Assembly: GCA_963611355.1 (NCBI GenBank)
Contig: CAVDRM010000031.1
Location: forward strand, 1-28,880
Length of the DNA stretch: 28,880 bases
Reading direction: 5' to 3'
DNA from: CAVDRM01 sp963611355
GTDB lineage: Bacteria > Bacillota > Clostridia > Christensenellales > Aristaeellaceae
Below, in pieces: positions 1 to 8,269 of the stretch. Positions within the stretch are counted from its first letter, which is position 1; every line of letters begins with the position of its first letter. Made by a program: the position numbers and the translations under genes. The notes beneath the pieces were generated by a model that was not told where the DNA came from, made no database searches, and saw only the letters and a program-made list of their open reading frames with translations.

Positions 1-123
1 AGCTTTTCACTCTCACCAGCTCTGCTGGTGGTTTTCTTCTGCGCTGAAGCGACAATAAAATGAAGGGGCTGCGGCCCCTTCATGCATCCCCAAGAATGTC
101 TGTGGACTGTTTCGACAGTCTGA
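1..123 (+). repeat. Dispersed hairpin repeat, copy 1 (truncated by window edge)
   Basis: About 62 bases at 60-123 match, with only a few substitutions, the reverse complement of 22228-22286. The shared part holds a hairpin (ATGAAGGGGC type arms, 61-84) followed by CATCCCCAAGAATGTCTG. Upstream, TCTGCGCTGA and AATAAAATGAAGG are also shared with copy 2, but copy 2 carries about 35 extra bases between them. A separate hairpin, CACCAGC/GCTGGTG, lies at about 15-31. No coding function is seen. The element sits just before the TatD gene and may be the 3' region of a gene outside the window. Confidence 0.7.
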
Positions 124-146
124 CCCTGTTTGATGAGGACGTTTTT

Positions 147-920
147 ATGAAGCTGTTTGATACGCATTGCCATCTGGATGATGAGAAGTTTAACGAGGAC
201 AGGGAAGCGGTCTGGCAGAAAATGCAGGAGACGGGGGTGACGCGGTGCGTCTGTGTGGGCAGCGACCTGGCCACTTCCCGTTTTGCAGTCGCCTTCGCGC
301 AGGCGCATTCGGGCGCTTACGCCGCCTGCGGGGTGCATCCGCATGAGGCGAAAGACGCGCCGGCGGACTATCTGGAGCAGCTTGCCCTCCTGCTGCGGGC
401 GGAAAAAGCGGTCGCGCTGGGCGAAATCGGGCTGGATTATTATTATGATTTATCGCCGCGTGACGTGCAGAAGCGGGTGCTGAAGGAGCAGCTTGATTTG
501 GCGGTCGATATGGATGTGCCTGTCATTTTCCACATTCGGGATGCGCACGGCGATATGCTGGAGCTGTTCCGCGCACGGAAGACGCTGCCCAGCGGCATCA
601 TTCACTGCTTTTCCGGCAGTGCGGAGACGGCCAAGGAATATCTGAAGCTTGGCTTTTATATTTCCTTTGCGGGTCCGCTCACCTTCAAAAAAGCGCCGAG
701 CTTGTGCGCTGCGGCGGAGCTTGTTCCGCCGGACAGGGTGCTGGTGGAGACGGACAGCCCCTATTTAGCGCCTGAGCCTGTACGCGGGCGGCGCAACGAC
801 CCGTCCAATGTCCGCTTCGTTCTGGAAAAGCTGGCCGCGCTGAAGGGGCTTCCTGCCGAACAGATGGCGGCTATTGTCTGCGAAAATGCCGAAAGGGTTT
901 ATCGGTTGAAATCATCTTAA
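147..920 (+). CDS. tatD: TatD family metal-dependent hydrolase (DNase)
   Basis: This is a 257-residue TIM-barrel hydrolase of the TatD/YcfH family, cytoplasmic metal-dependent nucleases. Visible family motifs are DTHCHLDD at residues 5-12 (metal-binding His7 and His9), GEIGLDYY with the bridging Glu near residue 93, FHIRDAH and IHCFSGS with further His ligands, and ETDSPYLAPEPVRG near the C-terminus with the catalytic Asp. Length is normal for the family. An in-frame ATG at 60 lies inside the hairpin repeat and has no ribosome site. The ATG at 147 has GAGGA seven bases upstream and starts exactly at the family N-terminus, so it was chosen. A terminator-like hairpin follows the stop. In many Firmicutes tatD is near metG and rnmV, but those genes are not in this window. 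The substrate in this organism is not known from sequence. Confidence 0.93.
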   Translation: MKLFDTHCHLDDEKFNEDREAVWQKMQETGVTRCVCVGSDLATSRFAVAFAQAHSGAYAACGVHPHEAKDAPADYLEQLALLLRAEKAVALGEIGLDYYYDLSPRDVQKRVLKEQLDLAVDMDVPVIFHIRDAHGDMLELFRARKTLPSGIIHCFSGSAETAKEYLKLGFYISFAGPLTFKKAPSLCAAAELVPPDRVLVETDSPYLAPEPVRGRRNDPSNVRFVLEKLAALKGLPAEQMAAIVCENAERVYRLKSS

Positions 921-955
921 CCGAAAAGCTCCGCCAATCCTGACGGAGCTTTTGG
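920..955. terminator. Bidirectional terminator between tatD and flotillin gene
   Basis: Near-perfect inverted repeat with arms AAAAGCTCCG (924-933) and CGGAGCTTTT (944-953). The A-rich left arm and T-rich right arm let it work in both directions. It lies between two convergent genes. Confidence 0.8.
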
Positions 956-963
956 TTTATGCC

Positions 964-2406
964 TTATTCCTTTTCTGTTCGGTCTTCATTGTCGGCCGCA
1001 CTGCCTTCCTGCTTTTCCTGCCCGACCTGCCGTCCGACAAGACCGCCGGCGGCTATCATTTGCAGCATTTTCGGAATGTCCATGTCGGTGGCCGCCTTAA
1101 TCGCCTCAAAGGACTGCATCATAGAGCCGGTCAAATCCCGCGTCAGCCCCGTGGCTGCGCCCTCGCCGAAAAGGATGATCTTATCTGTCCTGCTCAGCGG
1201 CTCGCCGATGGCGCGGGCGACCTCCGGCAGCTTATCGATCACCATTTCCAGCATGGCGGCCTGACCGTATTGCTGCATGGCCTCGGCCTTGCGCTGGATG
1301 GCCTCCGCCTCGGCGCGCCCCTTCAGCTCAATGGCCTCAGCCGCCTTTTGGGATTCATACAGCTCGGCATCCGCCTTGGCCTGCCGCTCAAACAGTTCGG
1401 CTTCTGCCTGTGCAATGCGGGCATCCTTTTCGGCATTTGCTTTTTCGCGGATTTCAACGTTCAAACGCTCTCGCTCGATTTCGACCTGCTGTTTTTTCAG
1501 CTCCGTTTCCTTTTGCAGCCTGGTCATTTCAGCAGCGGCGCGCTCAGTTTCATATATCTTGCGGATACGCTCCTGCTCGATTCTGTACGTTTCGTCCGCC
1601 TTTGCCTTTTCCTGATCCGCCTCGATTTTATAGGCGGCCTCGCGCAGCACCAGCTCTTTGTTTTGCTCGGCGATTACGGCCTGCGCTTCAATTTCGGCCT
1701 TATGCCCCTCCTGTGCGGCTCTGGCGCGGGCAATCTTGGCATCGCGCTCCTTGTCGACGATGTTCTGCTGTGCCATCGTCTCAATGACCTGACCGTCCTT
1801 GTCGGAGAAATTCTGGATGGTCAGGTTGATGATTTCCAAACCCATGTTGCCCATGTCGGCCATTGCTGCCTTGATGGACTCCTGCGCAAATTTATCTCGG
1901 TTCTGCACGAGGTCGGCAATCGTCATTTGGCCGATGATCTCGCGCATATTGCCCTCCAGCACGTCCTTGGCCAAGGCCTTAATCTGTGCGGCGTCGTAAT
2001 GCAGGAGCTGTTCGGCGGCGGTGGCGATGGACAGGTCATCCGAACCGATTTTGATGTTGGCGACAGCATCCACCAAAACGGAAATATATTCCTTTGTCGG
2101 CACGGGCTGAGCTGTTTTGATGTCCACCTGCATCAGGCACATATCCAGCTGGTCGATGCGCTCGATGGCGGGAATCCAGAAGGTCGCCCCGCCGCGAATG
2201 ATACGATAGCCGAATTTTTTGACGGAGGTCGTTCCGTCCGAATTGCGCACCTTGTAATTGCGGCGCAGAAGGCCGGAAATAATCAGCGCCGTGTCCGGCG
2301 GCGCAATTTTATACCGCGGCAGCAGCTTAATCAGCAGAACAAGAACGATGATGCCGATGGGCAGCCAGTACCAGTATTGCAGGAGATGCTCTAACGATTC
2401 GGGCAT
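964..2406 (-). CDS. Flotillin-like (SPFH/YuaG family) membrane protein
   Basis: A 480-residue protein with one N-terminal membrane segment (about residues 13-29), a SPFH/PHB-type domain (about 35-200, including an MREIIGQMTIADL stretch), then a long charged Ala/Glu/Lys coiled coil (about 210-410) and a flotillin-type C-terminus with MLQMIAAGG. This is the layout of FloT/YuaG, which scaffolds membrane microdomains. An ATG at 2433 would add nine residues but has no ribosome site. The ATG at 2406 follows AAGGAGG about 11 bases upstream, so it is preferred. Transcription probably starts from the promoter at 2516-2544. The usual NfeD-type partner (YuaF) is not adjacent. Function in this organism is inferred from the family only. 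Confidence 0.88.
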   Translation of the reverse strand: MPESLEHLLQYWYWLPIGIIVLVLLIKLLPRYKIAPPDTALIISGLLRRNYKVRNSDGTTSVKKFGYRIIRGGATFWIPAIERIDQLDMCLMQVDIKTAQPVPTKEYISVLVDAVANIKIGSDDLSIATAAEQLLHYDAAQIKALAKDVLEGNMREIIGQMTIADLVQNRDKFAQESIKAAMADMGNMGLEIINLTIQNFSDKDGQVIETMAQQNIVDKERDAKIARARAAQEGHKAEIEAQAVIAEQNKELVLREAAYKIEADQEKAKADETYRIEQERIRKIYETERAAAEMTRLQKETELKKQQVEIERERLNVEIREKANAEKDARIAQAEAELFERQAKADAELYESQKAAEAIELKGRAEAEAIQRKAEAMQQYGQAAMLEMVIDKLPEVARAIGEPLSRTDKIILFGEGAATGLTRDLTGSMMQSFEAIKAATDMDIPKMLQMIAAGGLVGRQVGQEKQEGSAADNEDRTEKE

Positions 2407-2515
2407 GGATACGTGTTCCTCCTTCATTTTCATTTTTGAAACGGAATCAAAACCTGATGTCTGACAGCAATGAGCAGACGCATGAACTGCGTCATCATTG
2501 TCCTGTTATGCGTTC

Positions 2516-2544
2516 AGCATATCACATATTGATCCGTCTGTCAA
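2516..2544 (-). promoter_or_regulatory. Promoter of the flotillin gene
   Basis: On the minus strand, TTGACA (2544-2539) is followed by a 17-base spacer and TATGCT (2521-2516), with TGA directly before the -10. This is a near-consensus sigma-A promoter. It implies a leader of about 100 bases before the flotillin start codon. Confidence 0.75.
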
Positions 2545-2656
2545 AGCAAATTTGCAGTTTTCTATGGCTTTTTCGGACAATGTATTATATACTACTGTAT
2601 GTGCGCATAGAAATCAACACGCCTCAAAGGGGCATGGCTTTGGAGGACATCGTCTG

Positions 2657-3883
2657 ATGGACATGATTCATGAAACGTTAGAAACCCGCGTGGCGGATAG
2701 TGCGGATGTTTTGGTTGTCGGCGGCGGCATCGCGGGTGTTGCGGCAGCGGTGGCGGCGCGGCGGCGCGGCGCGGATGTGCTGCTGATAGAAAAATCCGTT
2801 CTGCTGGGCGGTCTGGCGACCAACGGCCTGATTTCATGGTACGAGCCGCTCTGCGACGGACACGGAACGCAGCTCATTTACGGCTTGGCTGAGGAGCTTT
2901 TGCGCCTGTCCATTCAGCTCGGTCCGGACACCCTGCCGCAGATTTGGCAGAATCGCTCCGTGCCGATTGACAAGGCGCTGGTCAGCGGCAAAAAGCAGAA
3001 TCCTGTCGGCGGGCGGTATGCCACATTCTTTTCGCCGACCATTTTTCAGCTTTCGCTGGATGAGCTGCTGGAGCGTGAGGGTGTGCGCGTTCGGCTGGAT
3101 ATTCGGGGCGTTCGGCCTTTGATGGAGGGCGCCAAATGCCTCGGTGTGGTCGCAGAGAGCATTTCGGGGCGTGAAGCGTTTTTGGCGCGGATGGTCATCG
3201 ATGCGACGGGGGATGCGGCGGTGCTGGCACGGGCGGGCGTTCCGTGCGTGGACGGCCACAACTTTTTATCGATGGTCGCCCATCGAATGGATACGGCCGC
3301 CGTTGATAATATCCTGTCCCGCCGTAAGTGGATGACAATCGGCGCCGACCTTTACGGAAACGGGCATCCCGAAGGCTACCCGCTGTTCACGGGGCTGGAC
3401 AACGCGGAGGAAACGCGCTTTGTACGCGACGGTCACAGGCTGCTGACGGACGCGCTCCGCAAGGACGACCGCATGAAGCGAGACATCACCACCCTGCCGG
3501 CACAGGCGCAGTTCCGCAAAACGCGCCGTTTGGCAGGCGGTTATACGCTGACGGAGGAGGACAGCCAAAAGCCGAATGAACGCTCGATTGCGCTGATTGG
3601 CGATTTTGAAAGGCCCGGCGACTGGTACGAGGTGCCGTATGAGTGCCTGTATCATCCGGCTTATGAAAACCTGCTGGCGGTCGGACGCATGATTTCGTCC
3701 TCCGGCTGGGCGTGGGACGTGACCCGCGTGATTCCCTGCTGTGCCGCAACGGGTGAAGCGGCGGGCACGGCGGCGGCGCTGGCCCTGAAAGAAAATGCAT
3801 CAGTCAACACATTAAATCTGAAAAATTTGCAAAGCGCTTTGCGTGAAAACGGGATGCGTCTGCACAGAACGGAAGTTAACTGA
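2657..3883 (+). CDS. FAD-dependent oxidoreductase (FAD_oxidored family)
   Basis: A 408-residue flavoprotein. The dinucleotide-binding motif DVLVVGGGIAGVAAA (GGGIAG at 22-27) and EKSVLLGGLAT form a Rossmann FAD site. The C-terminal stretch ENLLAVGRMISSSGWAWDV, followed by an ATGEAAGTAAAL helix, is typical of the FAD_oxidored group (Pfam PF12831), whose members often have unassigned substrates. The reading frame is open upstream to 2498, but the ATG at 2657 has GGAGG (2642-2646) about ten bases before it and starts at the family N-terminus. The next gene, a LarA-type racemase, starts 20 bases after the stop, so the two are probably co-transcribed. That suggests oxidation of a 2-hydroxy acid, which is inference. 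The A/T-rich stretch 2583-2593 could hold the -10 element, but no clear -35 is visible. Confidence 0.85.
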   Translation: MDMIHETLETRVADSADVLVVGGGIAGVAAAVAARRRGADVLLIEKSVLLGGLATNGLISWYEPLCDGHGTQLIYGLAEELLRLSIQLGPDTLPQIWQNRSVPIDKALVSGKKQNPVGGRYATFFSPTIFQLSLDELLEREGVRVRLDIRGVRPLMEGAKCLGVVAESISGREAFLARMVIDATGDAAVLARAGVPCVDGHNFLSMVAHRMDTAAVDNILSRRKWMTIGADLYGNGHPEGYPLFTGLDNAEETRFVRDGHRLLTDALRKDDRMKRDITTLPAQAQFRKTRRLAGGYTLTEEDSQKPNERSIALIGDFERPGDWYEVPYECLYHPAYENLLAVGRMISSSGWAWDVTRVIPCCAATGEAAGTAAALALKENASVNTLNLKNLQSALRENGMRLHRTEVN

Positions 3884-3903
3884 CTGAAAAGGAGATATGG
3901 ACG

Positions 3904-5175
3904 ATGGCGGCGATTCAAATTCCCTACGGGAAGACCCATTTGACCCTCAATATTGCGGATGAACGGCTGGCGGGCGTTCTGCGTCCTGCCGAGGACGAAA
4001 AGGCAGCGGCGAGTGAGCGGGAGCTGGTGCTTCATGCCCTGGAACATCCTATCGGCTCTCCGCGTGTGAGCGAGCTGGCAAAGGGCAGAAAACGCATTCT
4101 GGTCATCACCAGCGACCATACGCGCCCCGTTCCGAGCGCCGTCACCCTGCCCCTGTATCTGGCGGAAATCCGCCGCGGCGCGCCGGACGCGGACATCCGC
4201 ATCCTGATTGCCACGGGAATGCATCGCCCCACCACGGAGGCGGAGATGCGCGCCAAATTCGGCGATGCGGTATACGAAAAAGAGCATTTCATCGTCCATT
4301 CGGCGGCGGATGAAAAGGCAATGGTCTTTAAGGGCATCCTGCCCAGCGGCGGCGAACTGTGGCTGAACGGCCTCATTGATTGGGCAGAGCTGGTCGTCAG
4401 CGAGGGCTTCATTGAGCCGCACTTTTTTGCCGGCTTTTCGGGCGGCCGCAAGAGCATCCTGCCCGGCATTGCCTCGGCCAAAACCGTGCTGTACAACCAC
4501 AATGCCGTCTTTATCGCCGACAAAAACGCCGCGCAGGGCAGCCTTGAAGAAAATCCCATCCATCAGGATATGGTGTACGCGGCGCGGCAGGCGGGGCTCT
4601 GCTTCATCCTGAACGTGCTGATTGACGCGGACAAGCACATTATCGCGGCCTATGCGGGCGACCTGATTGAGGCGCACAAGGCGGGCTGTGCGGAGTGCCT
4701 GCGCCATACGCACGTCAGTGGCGTGAAGGCAGATATCGCCGTGACCTCCAACGGCGGTTATCCGCTGGACCAGAATGTGTATCAGTCCGTAAAGGGCATG
4801 ACGGCGGGCGAGGCCTGTGTCCGCGAGGGCGGTGTTCTGGTCATGTGCGCGGCGCTGGGAGACGGTCACGGCGGCGATTCGTTCTATCACTGGTTTGCGG
4901 ACAGGCAGAGCGCCGACGAGGTGGCGCGGGACATCGAAAACATCCCCCCGGCCGAAACATACATGGACCAGTGGGAAGCGCAGATTTTGGCGCGTGTCAT
5001 GCGCAAGGCGCACTGCGTGTTCGTGACGGGTGAAGAAAACAGGGCGCTCATCGAGGATATGCACATGACGTGGGCGGGCAGTTTGGAACAGGCGATGGAT
5101 ATTGCCGGAAAGCTGGTCGGGCATGATGCCACGGTCGCGGTGATACCGAATGGGGTTGGGGTGATTGTCAAGTAA
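3904..5175 (+). CDS. larA: LarA-type nickel-pincer lactate racemase family protein
   Basis: A 423-residue member of the LarA family, which racemises or epimerises 2-hydroxy acids with a nickel-pincer nucleotide cofactor. The Lactobacillus plantarum LarA residues are all present, shifted by one: Asp71 and Arg74 in SDHTRPVP, His107 in ATGMHRPTT, His173 in EPHFFAGFSGGRK, Lys183 (cofactor-anchoring lysine) in GGRKSILPGI, and His199 in LYNHN (nickel ligand). The protein is therefore probably active. The family covers lactate, malate, phenyllactate, short 2-hydroxy acids and aldonates, so the substrate cannot be named. GGAG lies nine bases before the start. The partner is the FAD oxidoreductase directly upstream. 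The cofactor genes larB, larC and larE are not in the window and must be elsewhere if the enzyme works. Confidence 0.88.
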   Translation: MAAIQIPYGKTHLTLNIADERLAGVLRPAEDEKAAASERELVLHALEHPIGSPRVSELAKGRKRILVITSDHTRPVPSAVTLPLYLAEIRRGAPDADIRILIATGMHRPTTEAEMRAKFGDAVYEKEHFIVHSAADEKAMVFKGILPSGGELWLNGLIDWAELVVSEGFIEPHFFAGFSGGRKSILPGIASAKTVLYNHNAVFIADKNAAQGSLEENPIHQDMVYAARQAGLCFILNVLIDADKHIIAAYAGDLIEAHKAGCAECLRHTHVSGVKADIAVTSNGGYPLDQNVYQSVKGMTAGEACVREGGVLVMCAALGDGHGGDSFYHWFADRQSADEVARDIENIPPAETYMDQWEAQILARVMRKAHCVFVTGEENRALIEDMHMTWAGSLEQAMDIAGKLVGHDATVAVIPNGVGVIVK

Positions 5176-5260
5176 TCGTCAAGCTTTTGTATCATTGACG
5201 GGGATATGAAAAGGCCGCCGGAGCCCCCTGCTGGTCAAACAGTAATTCGCAATTATCTTG

Positions 5261-5297
5261 GAACAGGCATGATTTCGGTCATGCCTGTTCTGCTTTT
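5261..5297 (+). terminator. Terminator after the racemase gene
   Basis: Perfect 12-bp stem GAACAGGCATGA/TCATGCCTGTTC (5261-5290) with a six-base loop, followed by TGCTTTTG. The T-run is short, but the hairpin is strong and lies downstream of the larA-like gene. Confidence 0.65.
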
Positions 5298-5691
5298 GTC
5301 AGTACGTCCACGGGAATAAATCCGATGAGGTTATAGGAGCTATGAATGTACATTGCTATATTGGGCAGAAATCCGTTTTACTTGCACAGATAAAAAAACA
5401 TCCGCAGCAAGCAGTGCACGGCGGTACCCAAGGGTGCTGATACAACTAAAATTTCACTCTTCCATTTATAAAATTAAAAATGGCTGCGATGCTGCGCAGG
5501 CACGTATTTTGACAGAGATAGTCCGCGCCGCAAAGCAGGCGGCGGATGCTTATCCATCAAAAAAGATTGAAGCTGTCGGTTCGATTCGGTCATTATAAGC
5601 ATCGGACGAGCGGCAGACATATCTTTGGGGCAGCATGAAAGATACAGCCTTAACCGTTTGACAAAAATTTGACTTTTTACATCAAAAGGAC
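5298..5691 (+). other. Intergenic stretch with doubtful short ORFs
   Basis: About 400 bases, more A/T-rich than the flanking genes. It holds an ATG at 5342 preceded by TAGGAGCT, which opens a frame of only 32 codons (stop near 5440), and an 81-codon frame at 5353-5598 with no ribosome site. Neither product is recognised. The stretch may be a decayed gene or plain spacer. The promoter of the following gene lies at its right edge. Confidence 0.35.
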
Positions 5692-5720
5692 TATTCAAAG
5701 CGGTTTGCATGTAGTATAAT
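5692..5720 (+). promoter_or_regulatory. Promoter of the mgtC-like gene
   Basis: Perfect -10 TATAAT at 5715-5720, with a weak -35 (TATTCA, 5692-5697) at 17 bases. TTGACA and TTGACT occur further upstream (5658 and 5669) but at spacings that do not fit. The gene start is 40 bases downstream. Confidence 0.5.
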
Positions 5721-5760
5721 ATCCTCACTCAAATTCTACATTTTGAGGGAGGGCGTGCAA

Positions 5761-6468
5761 ATGCTGCATCCTTTATTTGAATTTTCTTGGCTGGAGGTTC
5801 TGATTCGCATTTTCGTAGCCGTTGTCATCGGCGGGGCGGTGGGCATCGAACGCGAATATAAAAACCGTCCGGCCGGTATGCGCACTCATGTGCTCGTCTG
5901 CTTGGGCGCGACCATGATTGCGCTGCTGGAATGCCTGACGCGCACGGACATGACCGATCAGACAGGCAATGTCACCATGACCTTCGGCCGCCTGAGCGCA
6001 CAGGTCATCAGCGGCATCGGCTTTCTCGGCGCGGGAACGATTTTTATCGCTCAGAAAAAAATCGCCGGCCTGACCACGGCGGCCAGCCTGTGGAATGTCG
6101 CCTGCCTCGGTCTGCTCGTCGGTTTCGGCTACTATGTCGTCGCCATCATCTGCTGCGGCATCATTCTGGGTGTGCTGATGCTGCTCCAGCGCATCATCCA
6201 TGTGAACGCCATCAAGCGGGTGGAAATCAAATTCACCAACCGCTCCGAAACGCTGCCCTTCATTAACAACTATTTTGAGCGGCAGGGCATCAAGGTGCTG
6301 GATATGGACTTTCATATTGAATCCGCCGCCGATTCCGGCACGCCGGACGAAAATGTATACACCAACCTGTATACCCTGCATCTTCCCGCTAAAATGACCT
6401 ATACGGATATCGTGACCTGCTTGGCGGAATATAAGAGCATCCAATCCGTGCGCACCCGCAATACATAA
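5761..6468 (+). CDS. MgtC/SapB family membrane protein
   Basis: A 235-residue protein. The N-terminal 140 residues hold about four or five membrane helices and the MgtC family signature GIEREYKNRPAGMRTH (about residues 28-43), followed by FLGAGTIF. The C-terminal part (about 155-235) looks like the soluble ACT-like domain of longer MgtC proteins. Family members are linked to growth at low magnesium and to modulation of membrane ATPases; the role here is not known. A TTG at 5743 is in frame, but GGAGGG (5748-5753) lies seven bases before the ATG at 5761, which was chosen. No magnesium riboswitch is seen upstream. Confidence 0.88.
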   Translation: MLHPLFEFSWLEVLIRIFVAVVIGGAVGIEREYKNRPAGMRTHVLVCLGATMIALLECLTRTDMTDQTGNVTMTFGRLSAQVISGIGFLGAGTIFIAQKKIAGLTTAASLWNVACLGLLVGFGYYVVAIICCGIILGVLMLLQRIIHVNAIKRVEIKFTNRSETLPFINNYFERQGIKVLDMDFHIESAADSGTPDENVYTNLYTLHLPAKMTYTDIVTCLAEYKSIQSVRTRNT

Positions 6469-6491
6469 GCCGCTGCATCAAAAAAATTTGA

Positions 6492-6539
6492 AAAAGAGGC
6501 CGAAAAGCGTCATTTGCCACTGGCGCAGCGGTCTCTTTT
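6492..6539 (+). terminator. Terminator after the mgtC-like gene
   Basis: Inverted repeat AAAAGAG (6492-6498) and CTCTTTT (6533-6539), extended inward by a G/T pair and CCG/CGG, with a long loop. It lies between the mgtC-like stop and the peptidase start. Confidence 0.55.
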
Positions 6540-6592
6540 GTGATATGATATTTTATGCTTATGCGTTCGGCATAGGCGGGAAGGTGAATGAA

Positions 6593-7660
6593 GTGACCAG
6601 AGTCGAAAAAATCATTCGGCAAACGGGCCTGCAGTCCGGCGAAGCCGTCATGCTGTCCAAGCCGTCTAACATTTTTTACGCCAGCGGCTATACGGGCGAG
6701 GGAATCGCGCTGATTGCCCATGGCCTGTGTGCCATCGTGACGGATTTCCGCTATACGGAGCAGGCAGGCCGTCAGGCACCCTCATTTAAGGCGTATGAAA
6801 TCAAAACAGGTCAGTCGCATTATGCCTTGGCTGACGAGCTGCTGCACGACCATCACATCAGCACCGTCCGCTTTGAGGCGGATGAGGTGACGGTGGCCGG
6901 ATTTGAACAGATCAAGCGGGACATGCCCGGCATGACATTTGCCGCACTGCACGGCGAGGTCGAAAAGGTGCGCCAGATCAAGGAGGACAGCGAAATCGCC
7001 CTGATTGAGGAAGCCTGCGACATTTCTGTCCGTGCCTTTGAAAAGCTGCTCGGCATGGTCAGGGAAGGCATGACGGAGCAGGAGCTGCGCATCGCACTGG
7101 ACTTTGAAATGCTCCAATTAGGCGGAGACGGCAATGCTTTTGACACCATTGTGGCATCCGGAGAAAACGGTTCTCTGTGCCATGCCGTTCCCGGCCCGCG
7201 CAAGCTCCGCAGGGGCGATATGGTCACATTGGACTTCGGCGCGAAAAAGGGCGGCTACTGCGCCGATATGACGCGCACCTTTGCTCTCGGTCAGCCGAAC
7301 GCGGAAATGAAAAAGATTTATGATGTCGTTTTGCAGGCGCAGAACACAGCGCAGGATGCGCTCCATGCGGGCTTGCGCGGCTGCGATGTGGATAAAATCG
7401 CCCGCGGCATCATTGACAATGCCGGATACAAGGGCTGCTTCGGTCATGGGCTGGGGCACAGCGTAGGCATTGACATCCACGAATCTCCGCGCCTGTCTGC
7501 GACCTGTACGGATGTGCTGGAGGAAAATGTCACCATGACGGTGGAGCCCGGCATTTATGTCGCCGGTCTGGGCGGTGTGCGCATTGAAAATACCTGCGTC
7601 ATCGGCCGTGAAAGCTCCCGCACCTTAGTTCATGCACCAAAGGAGCTTATTATTCTGTAA
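6593..7660 (+). CDS. Xaa-Pro aminopeptidase (M24B family)
   Basis: A 355-residue M24B peptidase that removes N-terminal residues before proline in the cytoplasm. It has a creatinase-type N-domain (about 5-125) and a pita-bread catalytic domain (about 135-350). The five metal ligands are visible: Asp214 and Asp225 (TLDFGAKKGGYCADMTRTF), His289 (GHGLGHSVGIDIHE), Glu318 (TVEPGIYV) and Glu332 (VRIENTCV). The frame is open upstream to a TTG at 6488, but that region holds the preceding terminator. The GTG at 6593, with GGGAAGGTGA before it, gives the normal N-terminus MTRVEKI; a GTG at 6584 is a second option. EF-P follows 51 bases downstream, a common pairing in Firmicutes and a likely operon. Confidence 0.9.
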   Translation: MTRVEKIIRQTGLQSGEAVMLSKPSNIFYASGYTGEGIALIAHGLCAIVTDFRYTEQAGRQAPSFKAYEIKTGQSHYALADELLHDHHISTVRFEADEVTVAGFEQIKRDMPGMTFAALHGEVEKVRQIKEDSEIALIEEACDISVRAFEKLLGMVREGMTEQELRIALDFEMLQLGGDGNAFDTIVASGENGSLCHAVPGPRKLRRGDMVTLDFGAKKGGYCADMTRTFALGQPNAEMKKIYDVVLQAQNTAQDALHAGLRGCDVDKIARGIIDNAGYKGCFGHGLGHSVGIDIHESPRLSATCTDVLEENVTMTVEPGIYVAGLGGVRIENTCVIGRESSRTLVHAPKELIIL

Positions 7661-7711
7661 GCTGCTTATGCAACCATCCTATATCAAGAATAAAATGGAG
7701 GAAGAGAACAT

Positions 7712-8269
7712 ATGATTACCGCTGGCGATTTCAAAAAGGGCATTACCATCGAGTGGGACGGTGGCGTTTGGAACATCGTGGACTTCCAGCATGTAAAGCC
7801 CGGTAAGGGCGCGGCCTTCGTCCGCACCAAGATCAAGAATGTCATGACCGGCGCTGTCGTGGAGCGCACCTTCAACCCAACCGACAAGATGCCCCGCGCT
7901 GTCATCGAGACCAAGGAAATGCAGTATCTGTACAATGACGGCGACCTGTACTATTTCATGGACCCCGAAACCTTCGAGCAGATGCCGCTGAGCAAGGAGG
8001 CCGTTGAGGACGCCATCCGCTTCGTGAAGGAAAATGTCAATGTGACCATCCGCTACTTCAAGGGCAAGGCCTTCTCCGTGGAAGCGCCCAATTTTGTGGA
8101 TTTGGAGGTCACCAAGACCGAGCCCGGCTTCAAGGGCGACACTGCCTCCAACACCTACAAGCCCGCCACCGTGGAAACCGGCTACGAGCTGATGGTGCCG
8201 CTGTTCATCAACATCGGCGATGTGATTAAAATCGATACCCGCTCCGGCGAATATCTGTCCCGCGCCTAA
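7712..8269 (+). CDS. efp: Translation elongation factor P
   Basis: A 185-residue EF-P, which enters the ribosomal E site and relieves stalling at polyproline stretches. All three beta-barrel domains are present. The modified residue is Lys32 in the loop HVKPGKGAAFVR; other Firmicutes with Lys here carry a 5-aminopentanol group, while the modification in this organism is unknown. The C-terminus GDVIKIDTRSGEYLSRA matches the family. GGAGGA lies nine bases before the ATG. It is probably co-transcribed with the Xaa-Pro peptidase gene upstream. Confidence 0.97.
   Translation: MITAGDFKKGITIEWDGGVWNIVDFQHVKPGKGAAFVRTKIKNVMTGAVVERTFNPTDKMPRAVIETKEMQYLYNDGDLYYFMDPETFEQMPLSKEAVEDAIRFVKENVNVTIRYFKGKAFSVEAPNFVDLEVTKTEPGFKGDTASNTYKPATVETGYELMVPLFINIGDVIKIDTRSGEYLSRA

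Noticed and set aside
952..2394. 480-codon open frame on the plus strand opposite the flotillin gene
   Set aside because: It is the antisense shadow of a clear flotillin-type protein. It has no ribosome site, and its product is leucine- and arginine-rich without family motifs.
3661..5124. 487-codon minus-strand frame opposite the racemase gene
   Set aside because: The LarA motifs on the plus strand are complete. The minus frame is a by-product of high GC and codon bias.
5353..5598. 81-codon ORF after the racemase gene
   Set aside because: It lacks a ribosome site and a recognisable motif and lies in an A/T-rich spacer. It is kept only as a doubtful frame in the region note.
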